Below, piece by piece: positions 27,286 through 37,799 of a stretch of 64,000 bases of DNA. The DNA is from Streptomyces sp. LUP47B. Its GTDB lineage: Bacteria > Actinomycetota > Actinomycetes > Streptomycetales > Streptomycetaceae. Positions within the stretch are counted from its first letter, which is position 1, and the number at the start of each line of letters is the position of its first letter. Location of the stretch: positions 887,562-951,561 of the forward strand of contig NZ_MJAH01000006.1 of NCBI RefSeq assembly GCF_001746295.1, given 5' to 3'. The notes under the pieces are model-generated. The model did not search any database. It saw only the letters and a program-made list of their open reading frames with translations, and was not told where the DNA came from. The position numbers and the translations under genes are program-made.

Positions 27286-30276
27286 TCACTCGGCCATGGC
27301 AGCCGAGGTGCCGTCGGCCCTCAGCACGTCACCGGAGTTCGACGTCGCATCCGGTACGCCGTCGGCGGAGAAGGACGAGGTCTGCAGCTTCGTCCTCACC
27401 TCGACCGCCCACGGGGGATCGATCTCCGTGAGGATTTCCGCCGCCTGCGTCCACACCGCACGGGCGAGCGCGTCGTCGCCGGTCGCCGCGTGGGTGTCGC
27501 CGAGCCGGGTGAGGCTGCCGGCCTCGTTGTAACGGTCGCCGTTCCTGCGCAGCATGCCGATGGCTCGCAGGTAACAGGTGCGCGCCCGCCTGAAGTTGCC
27601 CAGATGGTGATGGGCGTAGGCAAGGGTGTCCCAGGCGTTGGCCTCGTTCGGGCCGCCTCGATCGCGCATCCGTCGGTACAGGGAAAGCGACCCCACGGCG
27701 GTGGCCATGGCCTTGTCGTAGTCGCCGAGTACCGCTTGGTACCAGGCGATCGCGTTCATCGCGTCCGCCTGCCCGCTCAGATGTCCGGCGATGCGGTACA
27801 GGTCCAGGGCGTGCCGGGTGTGCCGTATCGCCTCACCGTGCCTCTCGGTGCGGGTCATCACCCATCCGAGGGCGCGTCGTGTGTGTGCCTGGCTGAGATC
27901 GTCGCCCAGCGCCTCGAACAGGGACAGGGCCTGTCGCAGGTGGTCTTCGGCCTCGGCATAGCGGCGGAGCAGTGAACAGGCGCGCCCGAGACCACCGTGG
28001 GCATGCGCCATGCCGACGGGGTCGGCAAGCTGCTGGGCCGCGGCGAGGGCGATGCCCTGGAGGTCCGCCCAGTCGTGCCAGTGTCCGAACCGTTCGTGCA
28101 CCGGGTCCAGCAGCCGCGCCAGTTGCCACGCGTGGGCGCCGAGCCCTTCGTCCACCGACTGCCGCACCAGCCCCAGCAGGACGAGCCGCTCCGTACTGAA
28201 CCAGCTGAGGGCGGACTCGGCGTCCCCCAGGACCACCGGGGTCCCCGTTGTCTCCGGTGACGGGGCCGGCGAAGGGAAGACACCCGCCGGATCGAGAAGG
28301 GGGGCGCTGGCATACGCGGTGAGCAGATAGTGATCGAACATGCGGCACAGTGCGTCGCGCCGTTCCTCCTCACTGTCCCCCTCGCCGTCCTCGGCACGAG
28401 CGAGTTCGTTCGCATACGCGCGCAGAAGGTCATGGAAGCGGTATCGGCCCGGGGCCTCCTCGGTGAGGAGGTGCGTGCGCGTCAGTTCGCCCAGCAGGGA
28501 GCGGACCCGGACGGTTGGACGGTCCGCGAGTGCTGCGGCCGCGTGTGTCCCGATGTCCGGCCCGGGATGCAGGGACAAGAACCGGAACAGCCGGGCCGCT
28601 TCACCGGTCAGGGTGCGGTACGACCAGCCGAACACTGTCCGCACGTCTGTCGTCGCATCGAGGCCGTCGAAGGCGTCGAGGCTTCCGTTCGCCTCCATGA
28701 GTTCCGCCGCGATGCCGGACAAGGGGAACGACGGGTTCATCAGGGCGCGGGCCGTGATGATGGACAGCGCCAGTGGCAGCCCCCCGCAGAGCGAGATGAT
28801 CGTGTCGACAGCAGCGGGCTCGGCGGCCACCCGGTTGGCCCCGAGCCGTCGTACGAGTGACTGCCTGGCGTCTTTCGGAGCCAGTAGGTCCAGCGTGAGG
28901 GGGTGCGCGCCGCCGGCGACCACCAGGCTCGTCAGTTGATTGCGACTGGTGATCAGGACCAGGCAGCCGGCGGCGCCGGGCAGCAGCGGACGTACCTGGT
29001 CGGCGTCGCGCGCGTTGTCCAGCAGGACCAGGACGCGTCGGTCCGCGAGAAGGCTTCGATACAGAGCCGCCTGGGCTTCCGGGCTGTCGGGCATCTGCTT
29101 GCGGCTGACTCCCAGGGCCTCGAGGAAGCCGCGTACGGCTTCCGCCGGGTCCATGGCCGCGCCGTGGAGATCGAATCCCCTCAGATTGACGTAGAGCTGG
29201 CCGTCCGGGAACCGGTCCGTCACTCGATGGGCCACCTGGACGGCCAAGGTGGTCTTGCCCACTCCGGCCATGCCGCCGATCGCGTTGATCACCATGGTGG
29301 TCCCGGGTCCACCGTGGCTCGGGATGGCCGGAAGGCGGCGCAGCAGGTGGTCGATCTCGGCCTCGCGGCCTGCGAAGTGTTCGTAAAAAGCCGGGAGTTG
29401 GGCCGGCCGGGGCAGCGGAACGAGTAGGTCGCCCCGAGCCGGGGAGGCCGTCTCGGAAGCAGCGTCCCGGCCTGTTGAGCCCTCACGGTCCGAGGCCGCG
29501 AAGGGCATCGGGTGCGTGGGTGCGGTCCGCGCACTCAGCACTTCGCGGTGAGCGGCCAGCAACTCGGAGGAGGGCTCGACGCCCAGTTCCTCCGCCAGCA
29601 GCACCCGGATCTTCTGATAGGTCTCCAAGGCCTGGGACTGCCGGCCCGTCAGCGTCAGCGCCCGGATCAGCCGGCTGTGCAGCGGTTCGTCAAGGGGATG
29701 GTGGTCCGCCAGGCCCTGCAGTTCAGCCAGCACCGGTTCCACGCGGCCGTAGCGCAGGGCGGTGTCGACGGCCTCCTTGACCGTGGCCAGACGCTCGCCG
29801 TCGAGTCCCGCGAACACCGGGTGGCTGCGCGCCCCAGCCGGTATCCCGGCCGCCGCGTGACCGCGCCACAGCGCCAGGGCCTGCGCATACAACTCAAGGG
29901 CGGACGCGGGATCGTCCGCTCGGTCGGCCGCACGCGCCTGCGTGCGCAGGTCACGGAAGCGCAGCAGGTCAAGTGCGGTGACGCCGACGTTCAGCCGGTA
30001 TCCGCCGCCCTCTCGGAGCAGCCATCTCCCGGTCGCCATCCGAGGCAGCCCCGGCTCCAGCACACGGCGTAGCGCCCCCACATAACGGCGTACGACATTG
30101 ACCGCGCTCGGCGGCGAATCCCGCCCCCACAGCAAGTCGACGACTTCCGCGACAGCGACGGGTCGGCCGGCGTTCGCCATCAGCAACGCCGCGAACGCCT
30201 GCTGCTGCGGGGGCCCCAAGTGCAGTTCGGCATCGGCGCGCCAGGCGCGTACCGGACCGAGCACGGCGAAGTGCAC
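27286..30276 (-). CDS. AfsR/SARP-type regulator (OmpR-HTH, BTAD, NB-ARC, TPR)
   Basis: 996 residues from the GTG at 30276 (MHFAVLGPVRAWRADAELHL), the family's usual start; in-frame ATGs at 30366 and 30420 would add Arg/Pro-rich residues without a good ribosome site. Domains in order: winged helix (1-95), BTAD (100-245), linker, NB-ARC ATPase with P-loop GGMAGVGKTTLAV, Walker B VLVLLDNARD and sensor-type LITSRN, the motif GGLPLALSI, then TPR repeats (about 680-960; e.g. EAEDHLRQALSLFEALGD). Such proteins activate secondary-metabolite genes and bind direct repeats. Divergent from a paralog at 30793 across a 516-base region. Confidence 0.93.
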   Translation of the reverse strand: MHFAVLGPVRAWRADAELHLGPPQQQAFAALLMANAGRPVAVAEVVDLLWGRDSPPSAVNVVRRYVGALRRVLEPGLPRMATGRWLLREGGGYRLNVGVTALDLLRFRDLRTQARAADRADDPASALELYAQALALWRGHAAAGIPAGARSHPVFAGLDGERLATVKEAVDTALRYGRVEPVLAELQGLADHHPLDEPLHSRLIRALTLTGRQSQALETYQKIRVLLAEELGVEPSSELLAAHREVLSARTAPTHPMPFAASDREGSTGRDAASETASPARGDLLVPLPRPAQLPAFYEHFAGREAEIDHLLRRLPAIPSHGGPGTTMVINAIGGMAGVGKTTLAVQVAHRVTDRFPDGQLYVNLRGFDLHGAAMDPAEAVRGFLEALGVSRKQMPDSPEAQAALYRSLLADRRVLVLLDNARDADQVRPLLPGAAGCLVLITSRNQLTSLVVAGGAHPLTLDLLAPKDARQSLVRRLGANRVAAEPAAVDTIISLCGGLPLALSIITARALMNPSFPLSGIAAELMEANGSLDAFDGLDATTDVRTVFGWSYRTLTGEAARLFRFLSLHPGPDIGTHAAAALADRPTVRVRSLLGELTRTHLLTEEAPGRYRFHDLLRAYANELARAEDGEGDSEEERRDALCRMFDHYLLTAYASAPLLDPAGVFPSPAPSPETTGTPVVLGDAESALSWFSTERLVLLGLVRQSVDEGLGAHAWQLARLLDPVHERFGHWHDWADLQGIALAAAQQLADPVGMAHAHGGLGRACSLLRRYAEAEDHLRQALSLFEALGDDLSQAHTRRALGWVMTRTERHGEAIRHTRHALDLYRIAGHLSGQADAMNAIAWYQAVLGDYDKAMATAVGSLSLYRRMRDRGGPNEANAWDTLAYAHHHLGNFRRARTCYLRAIGMLRRNGDRYNEAGSLTRLGDTHAATGDDALARAVWTQAAEILTEIDPPWAVEVRTKLQTSSFSADGVPDATSNSGDVLRADGTSAAMAE

Positions 30277-30792
30277 CGTCTGCCCCGGGGGTTGGAGCTC
30301 CCGCCCGCCGGAAGGACCGGTCGTGGGCCCGGCTGACGGTCTCCGTGTGTCGGCCGGGCGCTTCATCCGGCGGTCGGCCGAGCGCGATGACCGGCGGAGC
30401 GGGAGCCGGTGCCCGTACATGCCGTTGCCCTGCTGAACGCGTCGAGCACCATGGTCATGATCCTCCCCCTCCCGAGGCCCCGACCCGCCCTCACCGCCCG
30501 CGACCGATGCGCGTTCCAGCTGTGCCGTCAGGGACCTTCCCCCCAGCTCACAGTACCCCGGTCCGCGGGGCGAAGGCCGGTCGTGCGGGGTCGAGGCCGG
30601 ACGGCCGCGAGCGCGCAGGACGACCACGGGGTGCACGTCGTCCCTCACCATGACGTTCTCTCCCTCGCTGGGCCAGTACAGCGCGGTCGCGGGGGCGACC
30701 GCGGCGACAGGACCACGGGGGCGGGGAATGACCAGGACCGGAAAAGATCGGCATCGGTCAGGGCGGATTGCCGACGTCCTAGACTCCGAACT
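30277..30792. promoter_or_regulatory. Shared divergent promoter region of the two SARP genes
   Basis: 516 bases between two paralogous activator genes. For the plus gene a -10-like TAGACT at 30779-30784 ends nine bases before the GTG at 30793, compatible with a leaderless mRNA. I saw no SARP-type direct heptamer repeat and no recognisable gene. Confidence 0.4.
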
Positions 30793-33708
30793 GTGCGTTT
30801 CACCGTGTTGGGGCCCGTCAGAGCCTGGCGAGGCGAAATGGAGCTGCCCCCGGGGCCGCCCAAGCGGCGAGCCCTGCTGGCCCTGCTCCTGACGCGGGCG
30901 GGGGAGCCCGTTCCCGTCCACGAGATCGTCGACGTGCTGTGGGGCGAGAACGCGCCCGTCAGCTCCGTCAATGTGCTGAGCCGTCATGTGGGATCTCTGC
31001 GCGGGATGTTGGACACGGATACGTCCGGACAGACCACGTCGAGCCGACTCGTACGTGGCTCCGGAGGCTACCGCCTGATACTCGGTTCAGGGGAGCTCGA
31101 CCTCCAGCGGTTCCGTGCCCTGCGTGACGAGGCGAGTGCGGCCCGGGATCTGGGCGACCCTGCCCGAGCCGCCGCGTCACTGCTCGAGGCACTCGCCCTG
31201 TGGCGCGGCCCCACAGCGTCAGGGATCGCACCGGAAGTGCGCGCGCACCCCGCCTTCGCCTCGGTGGACCGGGAGTATCCGGCTGCGGTGAAGGAAGCCG
31301 CTGCGGTGGCCCTCGAAGCCGGACCGGCACTCGCCGGGCAGTTGCTGCCGATCCTCAGACAGACGGCCGCGGATCACCCCTTGGACGAGGTGCTCCACGC
31401 GAGTCTCGTCACAGCGCTCGCGGCGACCGGACACCGGGCCGAGGCATGGAACGCCTACCGGGACGTCCGTACGCGACTCGTCGACGAGCTCGGTCTGGAC
31501 CCGGGCCCGGAACTTCTGGCTGCCGAAGAGCAGTTGCCGCGCAGCACCGCCTCCGCACCGCCGGGCTGGTCGGGGCCCCGGGGCAGTGCTCAGAGCAGTG
31601 CCGAGAACATCGCCCCCCAGCCGTCGCACGCCGGCACCCGCGTGCCGGAAACCTCCACCGGCACGACGGCAGACGGCGCGAGGTGGGTCCGCCCCGCACA
31701 ACTCCCGGCCGACCTGGTCATGTTCACCGGCCGCCACACCGAACTGGACCGGGTGCACGCCCTCTTGTCCCCGTCGGACGATCGGCCGAACGCCGTGGTG
31801 ATCAGTGCGATCGGCGGCATGGCGGGCGTCGGCAAGACCAGCCTGGCGGTGCACTGGGCCCACCAGATCGCCCACCGCTTTCCCGACGGCCAGCTGTACG
31901 CCGACCTGCGCGGCTTCGACCCTTCGGGTTCGATCGCGGATCCCGCGGAGGTGATCCGCGGCTTTCTCGATGCCCTGGGCGTCCCCGCGCACCGCATACC
32001 GGCCGGCCTCGACGCCCAGACCGCCCTCTACCGGAGTCTGCTGGCCGGCCACCGAGTCCTGGTGCTGCTGGACAATGCGCGCGACACGGAACAGGTCCGC
32101 CCGCTCCTGCCGGGCTCCGCCGGATGCCTGATCGTCGTCACGAGCCGCAACCACCTGCACGGACTGGTCGTCGGGGACGGAGCCCATCCCCTCTCGCTCG
32201 GCCTCCTGACGGCCGCGGAGTCCAGGGAGTTCCTCATCAGGCGACTCGGCCCGAAGCGGGTGGCCGAGGAACCGACCGCCGCTGACGAGATCGTCGCGCT
32301 GTGCGGCTCCCTGCCGTTGACACTGGCCATCGTCAGTGCCCGTGCCGCGGCCCATCCGGGCTGGAGCCTCTCGTTCATCGCCGAGGACCTGCGCAAGACC
32401 CGCGGCAGCCTCGCCGGCTTCACCGACGATGATCCCACCACCGACCCCCGTACGGCGTTCTCGTGGTCCTACGACGCTCTCACACCGGGTGCGGCGCGAC
32501 TGTTCCGCCTTCTGGCACTCCATCCCGGCCCCGACGCGTCCACCGCGACCGCGGCGGTTCTGCTGGGCCTATTGGTCAAAGACATACGCCCTCTGCTCGC
32601 CGAACTGGTCGGCGCGCATCTGCTCACCCAGCGATCCCCGGGCCGCTTCGGTTCGCATGAACTCCTGCGGATCTACGCTGCGGAACTGACGGAATCACAC
32701 GACACCCTCGAGGAGCGGGACGCCGCACGGCACCAGCTGCTCGACCACCTCCTGCACACCGCTCACCGGGCCGACAGCCTGCTCGCACCCCACCGGGAAC
32801 GTCTCACCCTGTCCGCGCGGGTCGCCGCGGGGGCCAGTCCGGTGGCGTTCAACAGCCGGGAGAAGGCGGCGAGCTGGTTGAACGCCGAGCGTCCCGTCCT
32901 CCTCGCAGCAGTGCAGGAGGCGGCCCGATCCGGCTTGGGCGCCCACTGCTGGCAACTTGCCGCGACACTGGAACTCTTCCTCGACCGGCATGGCCGGTGG
33001 CAGGACCAACTAGTCTCTCAGGCCGCGGCGTTGCAAGCGGCCGAGGACCTGGGCGACCTCTCGGGACGCGCTCACGCGCACCGGGCCCTGGGCTTCGTGA
33101 ACGGGCGCCTGGAGCGCCCCGCCCAGGCGCACGAGCACTTGTCCACCGCGCTGGAACTGTTCGCCGCCATCGGCGACTTGCCCGGCCAGGGGCGCGTCCA
33201 CCGCTACATGGCCTTCCAGGCCAACCGCCAAGGCCATCACCACGAGGCACTCGACCACTACCGCGAGGCGCACTCGCTGTACGAGGCGGCCGGTCATCGC
33301 AGCGGACAGGCAGGCATCTCCAACGAGGTCGGCTGGACCCACATTCTGCTCGGCGCGTACGAGGCAGCCCTGACCGACTGCCAACGGGCGATCACCATGA
33401 ACCAGCAACTCGGCGACCGCAACGGGGAGGCCGCCGCCTGGGACAGCCTCGGCTACGCCCACCACCACCTCGGCCAGTACCAGCAGGCCCTCACCTGCTA
33501 CGAACGCGCCTTGACCGCCTATCGCGAGATCCACGACGACTACCTGGAAGCGGACACCCTCGTCCACATCGGTGACGCGTGGGAGGCCGACGGTTCCCAG
33601 GAGCGGGCGGCGGTCGCCTGGAAGCAGGCACTGGGGATCCTTGAGACCATCGCGCACCCCGATGCCGAGCACGTACGCGACAAGCTCCGGCGCCCCGACG
33701 ACACATGA
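30793..33708 (+). CDS. AfsR/SARP-type regulator, paralog of the divergent gene
   Basis: 971 residues from the GTG at 30793 (MRFTVLGPVRAWRGEMEL), apparently leaderless. Domain order matches the paralog: winged helix, BTAD (to about 245), a Ser/Pro-rich linker, NB-ARC with P-loop GGMAGVGKTSLAV and VLVLLDNARD, CGSLPLTLAI, and C-terminal TPRs (for example NGEAAAWDSLGYAHHHLGQY). Long stretches of NB-ARC are nearly identical to the minus-strand gene, so the pair arose by duplication and inversion. DNA-binding regions differ more (PPGPPKRRALLALLL against LGPPQQQAFAALLM), suggesting different targets. Cytoplasmic, ATP-dependent activator. Confidence 0.93.
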   Translation: MRFTVLGPVRAWRGEMELPPGPPKRRALLALLLTRAGEPVPVHEIVDVLWGENAPVSSVNVLSRHVGSLRGMLDTDTSGQTTSSRLVRGSGGYRLILGSGELDLQRFRALRDEASAARDLGDPARAAASLLEALALWRGPTASGIAPEVRAHPAFASVDREYPAAVKEAAAVALEAGPALAGQLLPILRQTAADHPLDEVLHASLVTALAATGHRAEAWNAYRDVRTRLVDELGLDPGPELLAAEEQLPRSTASAPPGWSGPRGSAQSSAENIAPQPSHAGTRVPETSTGTTADGARWVRPAQLPADLVMFTGRHTELDRVHALLSPSDDRPNAVVISAIGGMAGVGKTSLAVHWAHQIAHRFPDGQLYADLRGFDPSGSIADPAEVIRGFLDALGVPAHRIPAGLDAQTALYRSLLAGHRVLVLLDNARDTEQVRPLLPGSAGCLIVVTSRNHLHGLVVGDGAHPLSLGLLTAAESREFLIRRLGPKRVAEEPTAADEIVALCGSLPLTLAIVSARAAAHPGWSLSFIAEDLRKTRGSLAGFTDDDPTTDPRTAFSWSYDALTPGAARLFRLLALHPGPDASTATAAVLLGLLVKDIRPLLAELVGAHLLTQRSPGRFGSHELLRIYAAELTESHDTLEERDAARHQLLDHLLHTAHRADSLLAPHRERLTLSARVAAGASPVAFNSREKAASWLNAERPVLLAAVQEAARSGLGAHCWQLAATLELFLDRHGRWQDQLVSQAAALQAAEDLGDLSGRAHAHRALGFVNGRLERPAQAHEHLSTALELFAAIGDLPGQGRVHRYMAFQANRQGHHHEALDHYREAHSLYEAAGHRSGQAGISNEVGWTHILLGAYEAALTDCQRAITMNQQLGDRNGEAAAWDSLGYAHHHLGQYQQALTCYERALTAYREIHDDYLEADTLVHIGDAWEADGSQERAAVAWKQALGILETIAHPDAEHVRDKLRRPDDT

Positions 33709-34548
33709 CTCGCGCCCCTGAGTACCGGCGGAGTGCGGCCGCTGCGTCCCCGCGTACCGTGTGCTCTCGACCGCGGAGAAATGCCCCGGTGTCGCCTTGG
33801 GTCACCGCCTCGGACAGGGTGTGGACCCCGCGCTCGCACAGCCTGTGAGGCGCTACGGCGCGCCCCCGGTGCCGCGGCGGCGGCCCGCGCGCGGACGGAC
33901 GGGCTGCTGAAAGTCCGGTACATCGACGACAGCCCCGCAGGGCTCGCTGGACGACTGCTCTCCTTCGGCGCCACCACGGTGGGCGAACTACCCGCCGTGG
34001 CGCACTGGTCAAGGAAGTCGGGGAGCCGGTGGAGTCGAGAGCCGCTCGCGTCTGACGATCGAGGAGGTCGGGACCGTGGCCTGTACGCGGTGACCCTGCG
34101 GGCCGGCGGGGGCACCTCGGCGTACCGGCGTGTGGGGTTCGAGACGGTCATCACTGCCGACAGTGCACGCTGCCGCAGGGGTGAACGCCCACCCGACGGG
34201 GTGTTCACCTTCTCGGCACGCTTTGCACACTCCGACCCGCTTACCGTCAATCGACAGCGTCCAATGACTGATCAGTGAGATTCCGGGGGGACCGTGCTTG
34301 TTTGGCCTGGTGACGCGAAGCCGGCCAGGCGAATGAAGCATCTCCGAGCAGCTGCTGGGACACGACGCGAAATCAAGGATCCAGTCGTCGCCGTTGGGTG
34401 ACTCACGGCGTCGGAGCACCGAGTCGCCGAACGCGTCGCCAAGGCGCTGACCAGCCGGGAGGCTGCGGCACTGCTCTTTCCGCCGCCCTTGGCCCGTTGA
34501 GGCGCGCCCACCGTCTGAACTGGGCGAAGCATCGCGAAAGGAGATCTC
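33709..34548. other. Gene-poor region before the LAL regulator
   Basis: 840 bases. A 181-codon plus-strand frame (33733-34278) has Arg-rich composition, no ribosome site and no family I recognise; antisense frames are equally open. I treat it as non-coding or a relic. A palindrome ACTGATCAGT lies near 34266. Confidence 0.4.
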
Positions 34549-37317
34549 ATGGTGTGGTCCGGGGTTCACCCTGTGGCGGTGACGCAGATGGTCGGTCGGC
34601 ACGCGGAGCGTGAGGCGATCGGGAGGCTGCTCGTATCGGTCCGTGACGGCTTCAGCGGAGTCCTGGTGCTCACCGGCGACGCGGGAGTCGGTAAATCCCG
34701 GCTACTGGAGTACGCCGCCGAGTCCGCCCAGGACCTGACAGTGGTCAGGCTGGTCGGCGTGGAGGCCGAGACACGACTGGGCTACGGCGCGCTGCACCGA
34801 CTCCTGCGGCCGTACCTCGGCCGGCTGTCAACTCTGCCGGAGCGTCAGCGTGACGCCCTGAACGCCGCGTTCGGGCTGACCGATGCTCCGCCGTCCGACC
34901 GCCATCTGGTCGGATTGGCCGCGCTGACACTGCTCTCGGACGCGGCCACGGCGGCGCCGATGCTCTGTCTGGTCGACGACGTGCAGTGGCTGGACCGCGA
35001 GTCGGCGGAGACCCTGGCCTTCGTAGGCCGACGCCTGTACGCGGACTGCCTCGGGCTGCTGTTCGCCGGGCATGACGGGACCGGCGTCCACGACGTCTTC
35101 GGCGCCCTGCCCGTGCTCCGGCTGGAGGGACTCACGGACGTGGAGGCCCGGGCCCTGCTGGCCGACGGTGTGACCGGACACCTGGACCAGGCGGTCGCCG
35201 AGCGGCTCGTGGCGGGCACCGGAGGCAACCCGCTCGCGCTTCTGGAACTGGCGGTGAACCTGGGCTCGGAGCAGCTGGCCGGGATCACACCACTGCCCGA
35301 GCCGCTGCCGGTGAGCCGACAGCTGGAAGCACATTTCCGGCAGGCGGCGGAGCTGCTGCCCGCCGACACCCAGACCCTGCTGCTGCTCATGGCCACGACG
35401 CCGACGGACGACCAGGCGACGCTGTGGCGCGCCGCCGGAGCCCTGGGGCTGTCCATCCGGTCGGCCACGCCCGCGATCGCCGCGGGGATACTCAACCGCG
35501 GGATCGTCGCCGAGTTCCGCCACCCGCTGATCCGGTCGGCGGTCCACTCAGCCGCGTCCGCCGAGGAGCGACGCAATGTCCAGGCGGCACTGGCCGCCAC
35601 GAGCGCCCCCGAGCGCCGGGCCTGGCATCTGGCCGAGGCGACCGACGGGCCGGACGACAGCGTGGCCGCACAGCTGGCAGCCGCCTCCGAACTGGCCCAG
35701 ACACGTGGCGGATACTCCGAACAGGCCCTGTTCCTCACCCGGTCGGCGGAGATGACCAAACATCCGGGCAAGCGGGCCGAGCGATATCTCGACGCGGCGG
35801 CGGCACATCTCGCTTCCGGCAATCTGCCGGCGGTGCAAACACTGCTCGAACTCGCGACCCCGGACCTGACCGGGCCGACCGGCCGGACCCACGCGATACG
35901 GCTGCGGGCGTCCGTCGAGATGGTTCACGCCCGCCCTCGTGAGGTACCCGCGATGCTGCTGGAAGCGGTGGCCGACCTCGGCACCACCGACCACATGGCG
36001 AGCTGGGACCTGTTGGGCGAGGCGACGCGCGCCGCGATCATGGGCGGCCGGACGATCACGGGGACGACACCCCGCGAGGTCGCCAAGGCCACCGCCGACG
36101 CCTGGTGCGAACCGGCGTTGCCGGCCTCGAGCCCCGATCCGCTGATGGCGGCACTGGCGCGCTTGATCGCCTACGGCTACGCCGCGGGAGCCCCGGCCCT
36201 GGCCGCGGCACTGGCCCGGTTGCGCACCGCCGACGAACTCCAGGACCAGAATACGTTCAGCGCCATGGTCAGTCTCGCGGGCGACGAGTTGTGGGACATC
36301 GAGGCCAAGCGGGAGATCCTCGGGAAGCTGGTGACGGCGGACCGTGACCGCGGAGCCCTCTACGGGCTCAGTATCGCGTTGGTCTCCCTCGCCGGCGTGG
36401 AGATCTGGGACGGCCGGTTCGCCGCCGCCGAGAGCTGCTACGACGAGGCGGACGACTACATGACCGCGACCGGATACAGCCCGTCGGGAGACTTCCACAA
36501 GGCCCTGCTGTATGCCTGGACCGGCCAGGAAGTCGAGTTGCGGGCCGCGGCCGCGACGATGAACGCCATGGCCGAGAACCTGGGCCTCGTACTGTATCGG
36601 CGGTCGATCGGCCAGGCCCTGAGTATCTTCGAGATCGGTCGCGGACGGTATCGGGAGGCGCTCGACGCCCTGCTCGCGGTGTTCGACCATGACCCGTTGG
36701 TCCTCGGCGACATCAATCTTGCCGGAATGGTCGAGGCCGGGCTGCGGGCCGATGACCGGAAGGCCGCCGCCATGGCCATGGAGCGAATGGAGGAGCGCGC
36801 TCCGCTGGCCGGAACCCCATGGGCGTGGGGGCTTCTCGCGCGCTGCCGGGCTCTCATGACCGACGATGACCGGGCCGAGCAGCTGTATCAGGAATCGATC
36901 TCGCAGCTGGAGAAAGTCCCGGTGGCCGTGGAGCTGGCATGGTCGCGCCTGCTCTTCGGCGAATGGCTCCGCCGTCGCAGGCGTCGTGCCGACGCCAGGG
37001 TCCAGCTGCGGGCCGCGTACGAGTCCTTCGAATCCTGGGGAGCCGCGTCCTTCGCCGAGCGGGCGAGAGTGGAGCTGCTGGCCACCGGGGAGACCGCACG
37101 CAAACGCACGGTCGACACCCAGTTGGACCTCACCTCGCAGGAACGTCATGTGGCGATGCTGGCCGCGTCGGGTTTGACCAACGCGGAGATCGCCACCCAG
37201 TTGTTCGTCACCACCTCGACCATCGAGTTCCATTTGAGCAGGGTTTTCCGCAAGCTCGGTATCACGTCGCGCAAGCAGATCGGGCGCAAGCTGAGTGAGG
37301 CCGATTCCGACGATTGA
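34549..37317 (+). CDS. LAL-type LuxR-family regulator (AAA ATPase, C-terminal LuxR HTH)
   Basis: 922 residues from the ATG at 34549 with AAGGAG five bases upstream. The N-terminal MVGRHAEREAIGRLL opens an AAA_16 ATPase with Walker A TGDAGVGKSRLLEY and Walker B MLCLVDDVQWLD. A long helical, TPR-like middle follows, then a LuxR HTH at the C-terminus (LTSQERHVAMLAASGLTNAE, TTSTIEFHLSRVFRKLG). LAL regulators often activate polyketide or catabolic clusters. Here no biosynthetic cluster follows directly; the epoxide-hydrolase-like gene 480 bases downstream is the nearest possible target. Confidence 0.94.
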   Translation: MVWSGVHPVAVTQMVGRHAEREAIGRLLVSVRDGFSGVLVLTGDAGVGKSRLLEYAAESAQDLTVVRLVGVEAETRLGYGALHRLLRPYLGRLSTLPERQRDALNAAFGLTDAPPSDRHLVGLAALTLLSDAATAAPMLCLVDDVQWLDRESAETLAFVGRRLYADCLGLLFAGHDGTGVHDVFGALPVLRLEGLTDVEARALLADGVTGHLDQAVAERLVAGTGGNPLALLELAVNLGSEQLAGITPLPEPLPVSRQLEAHFRQAAELLPADTQTLLLLMATTPTDDQATLWRAAGALGLSIRSATPAIAAGILNRGIVAEFRHPLIRSAVHSAASAEERRNVQAALAATSAPERRAWHLAEATDGPDDSVAAQLAAASELAQTRGGYSEQALFLTRSAEMTKHPGKRAERYLDAAAAHLASGNLPAVQTLLELATPDLTGPTGRTHAIRLRASVEMVHARPREVPAMLLEAVADLGTTDHMASWDLLGEATRAAIMGGRTITGTTPREVAKATADAWCEPALPASSPDPLMAALARLIAYGYAAGAPALAAALARLRTADELQDQNTFSAMVSLAGDELWDIEAKREILGKLVTADRDRGALYGLSIALVSLAGVEIWDGRFAAAESCYDEADDYMTATGYSPSGDFHKALLYAWTGQEVELRAAAATMNAMAENLGLVLYRRSIGQALSIFEIGRGRYREALDALLAVFDHDPLVLGDINLAGMVEAGLRADDRKAAAMAMERMEERAPLAGTPWAWGLLARCRALMTDDDRAEQLYQESISQLEKVPVAVELAWSRLLFGEWLRRRRRRADARVQLRAAYESFESWGAASFAERARVELLATGETARKRTVDTQLDLTSQERHVAMLAASGLTNAEIATQLFVTTSTIEFHLSRVFRKLGITSRKQIGRKLSEADSDD

Positions 37318-37799
37318 CAGGGGGCCGTCGGCGGACATGCTCCGCCCGACCCAGTCGGGTCGCCCGGCTCGGCCGACCTGCTCAGTGACGGGCGCCGCCC
37401 ACGGTGGCAGCCGAGCAGTACCCCGACTCCCCGGCCCGGCCGCCGCCCCGACGGTGATCGCACCCACCGCGACCGTCATCGGCCACGTCGAATGACCGAG
37501 CACCCGGTCCGCCATCATGCTTCGGGCCCGGGGAGGGCGAGAGTCGCCGGGGCGACCACGAGACAGCCAGGAATTCGGAGCGGTTGAGCTGCGGCCAAAG
37601 CCGTTCCGCCGACGATCCGGCAGACGCGGCCGACGCCGTGGCACACCGCGGGGAACGAGCAAGAACCCTGTGATGACACACCGTTCGGCGCGCCCTCGCA
37701 CCGGGGTGGCTCCCCGGTGCGAGCGAAACGTCGACCGGTGTGGAATGTGATCGATCGGCACCCTTGGTGCCGACAGGGACCTGAGACGAGGGGGCGGCG
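37318..37799. other. Intergenic region, no gene seen apart from a hairpin
   Basis: 482 bases between the LAL gene and the hydrolase. The only clear element is the hairpin at 37695-37723. Confidence 0.5.
37695..37723. repeat. Perfect hairpin upstream of the epoxide-hydrolase-like gene
   Basis: CTCGCACCGGGG, loop TGGCT, CCCCGGTGCGAG: a perfect 12-bp stem, 77 bases before the start at 37800. It shares GCACCGGGG with the repeats at 23269 and 25418. Confidence 0.75.

Noticed and set aside
33733..34278. 181-codon plus-strand frame
   Set aside because: No ribosome site, no family, and antisense frames are equally open.
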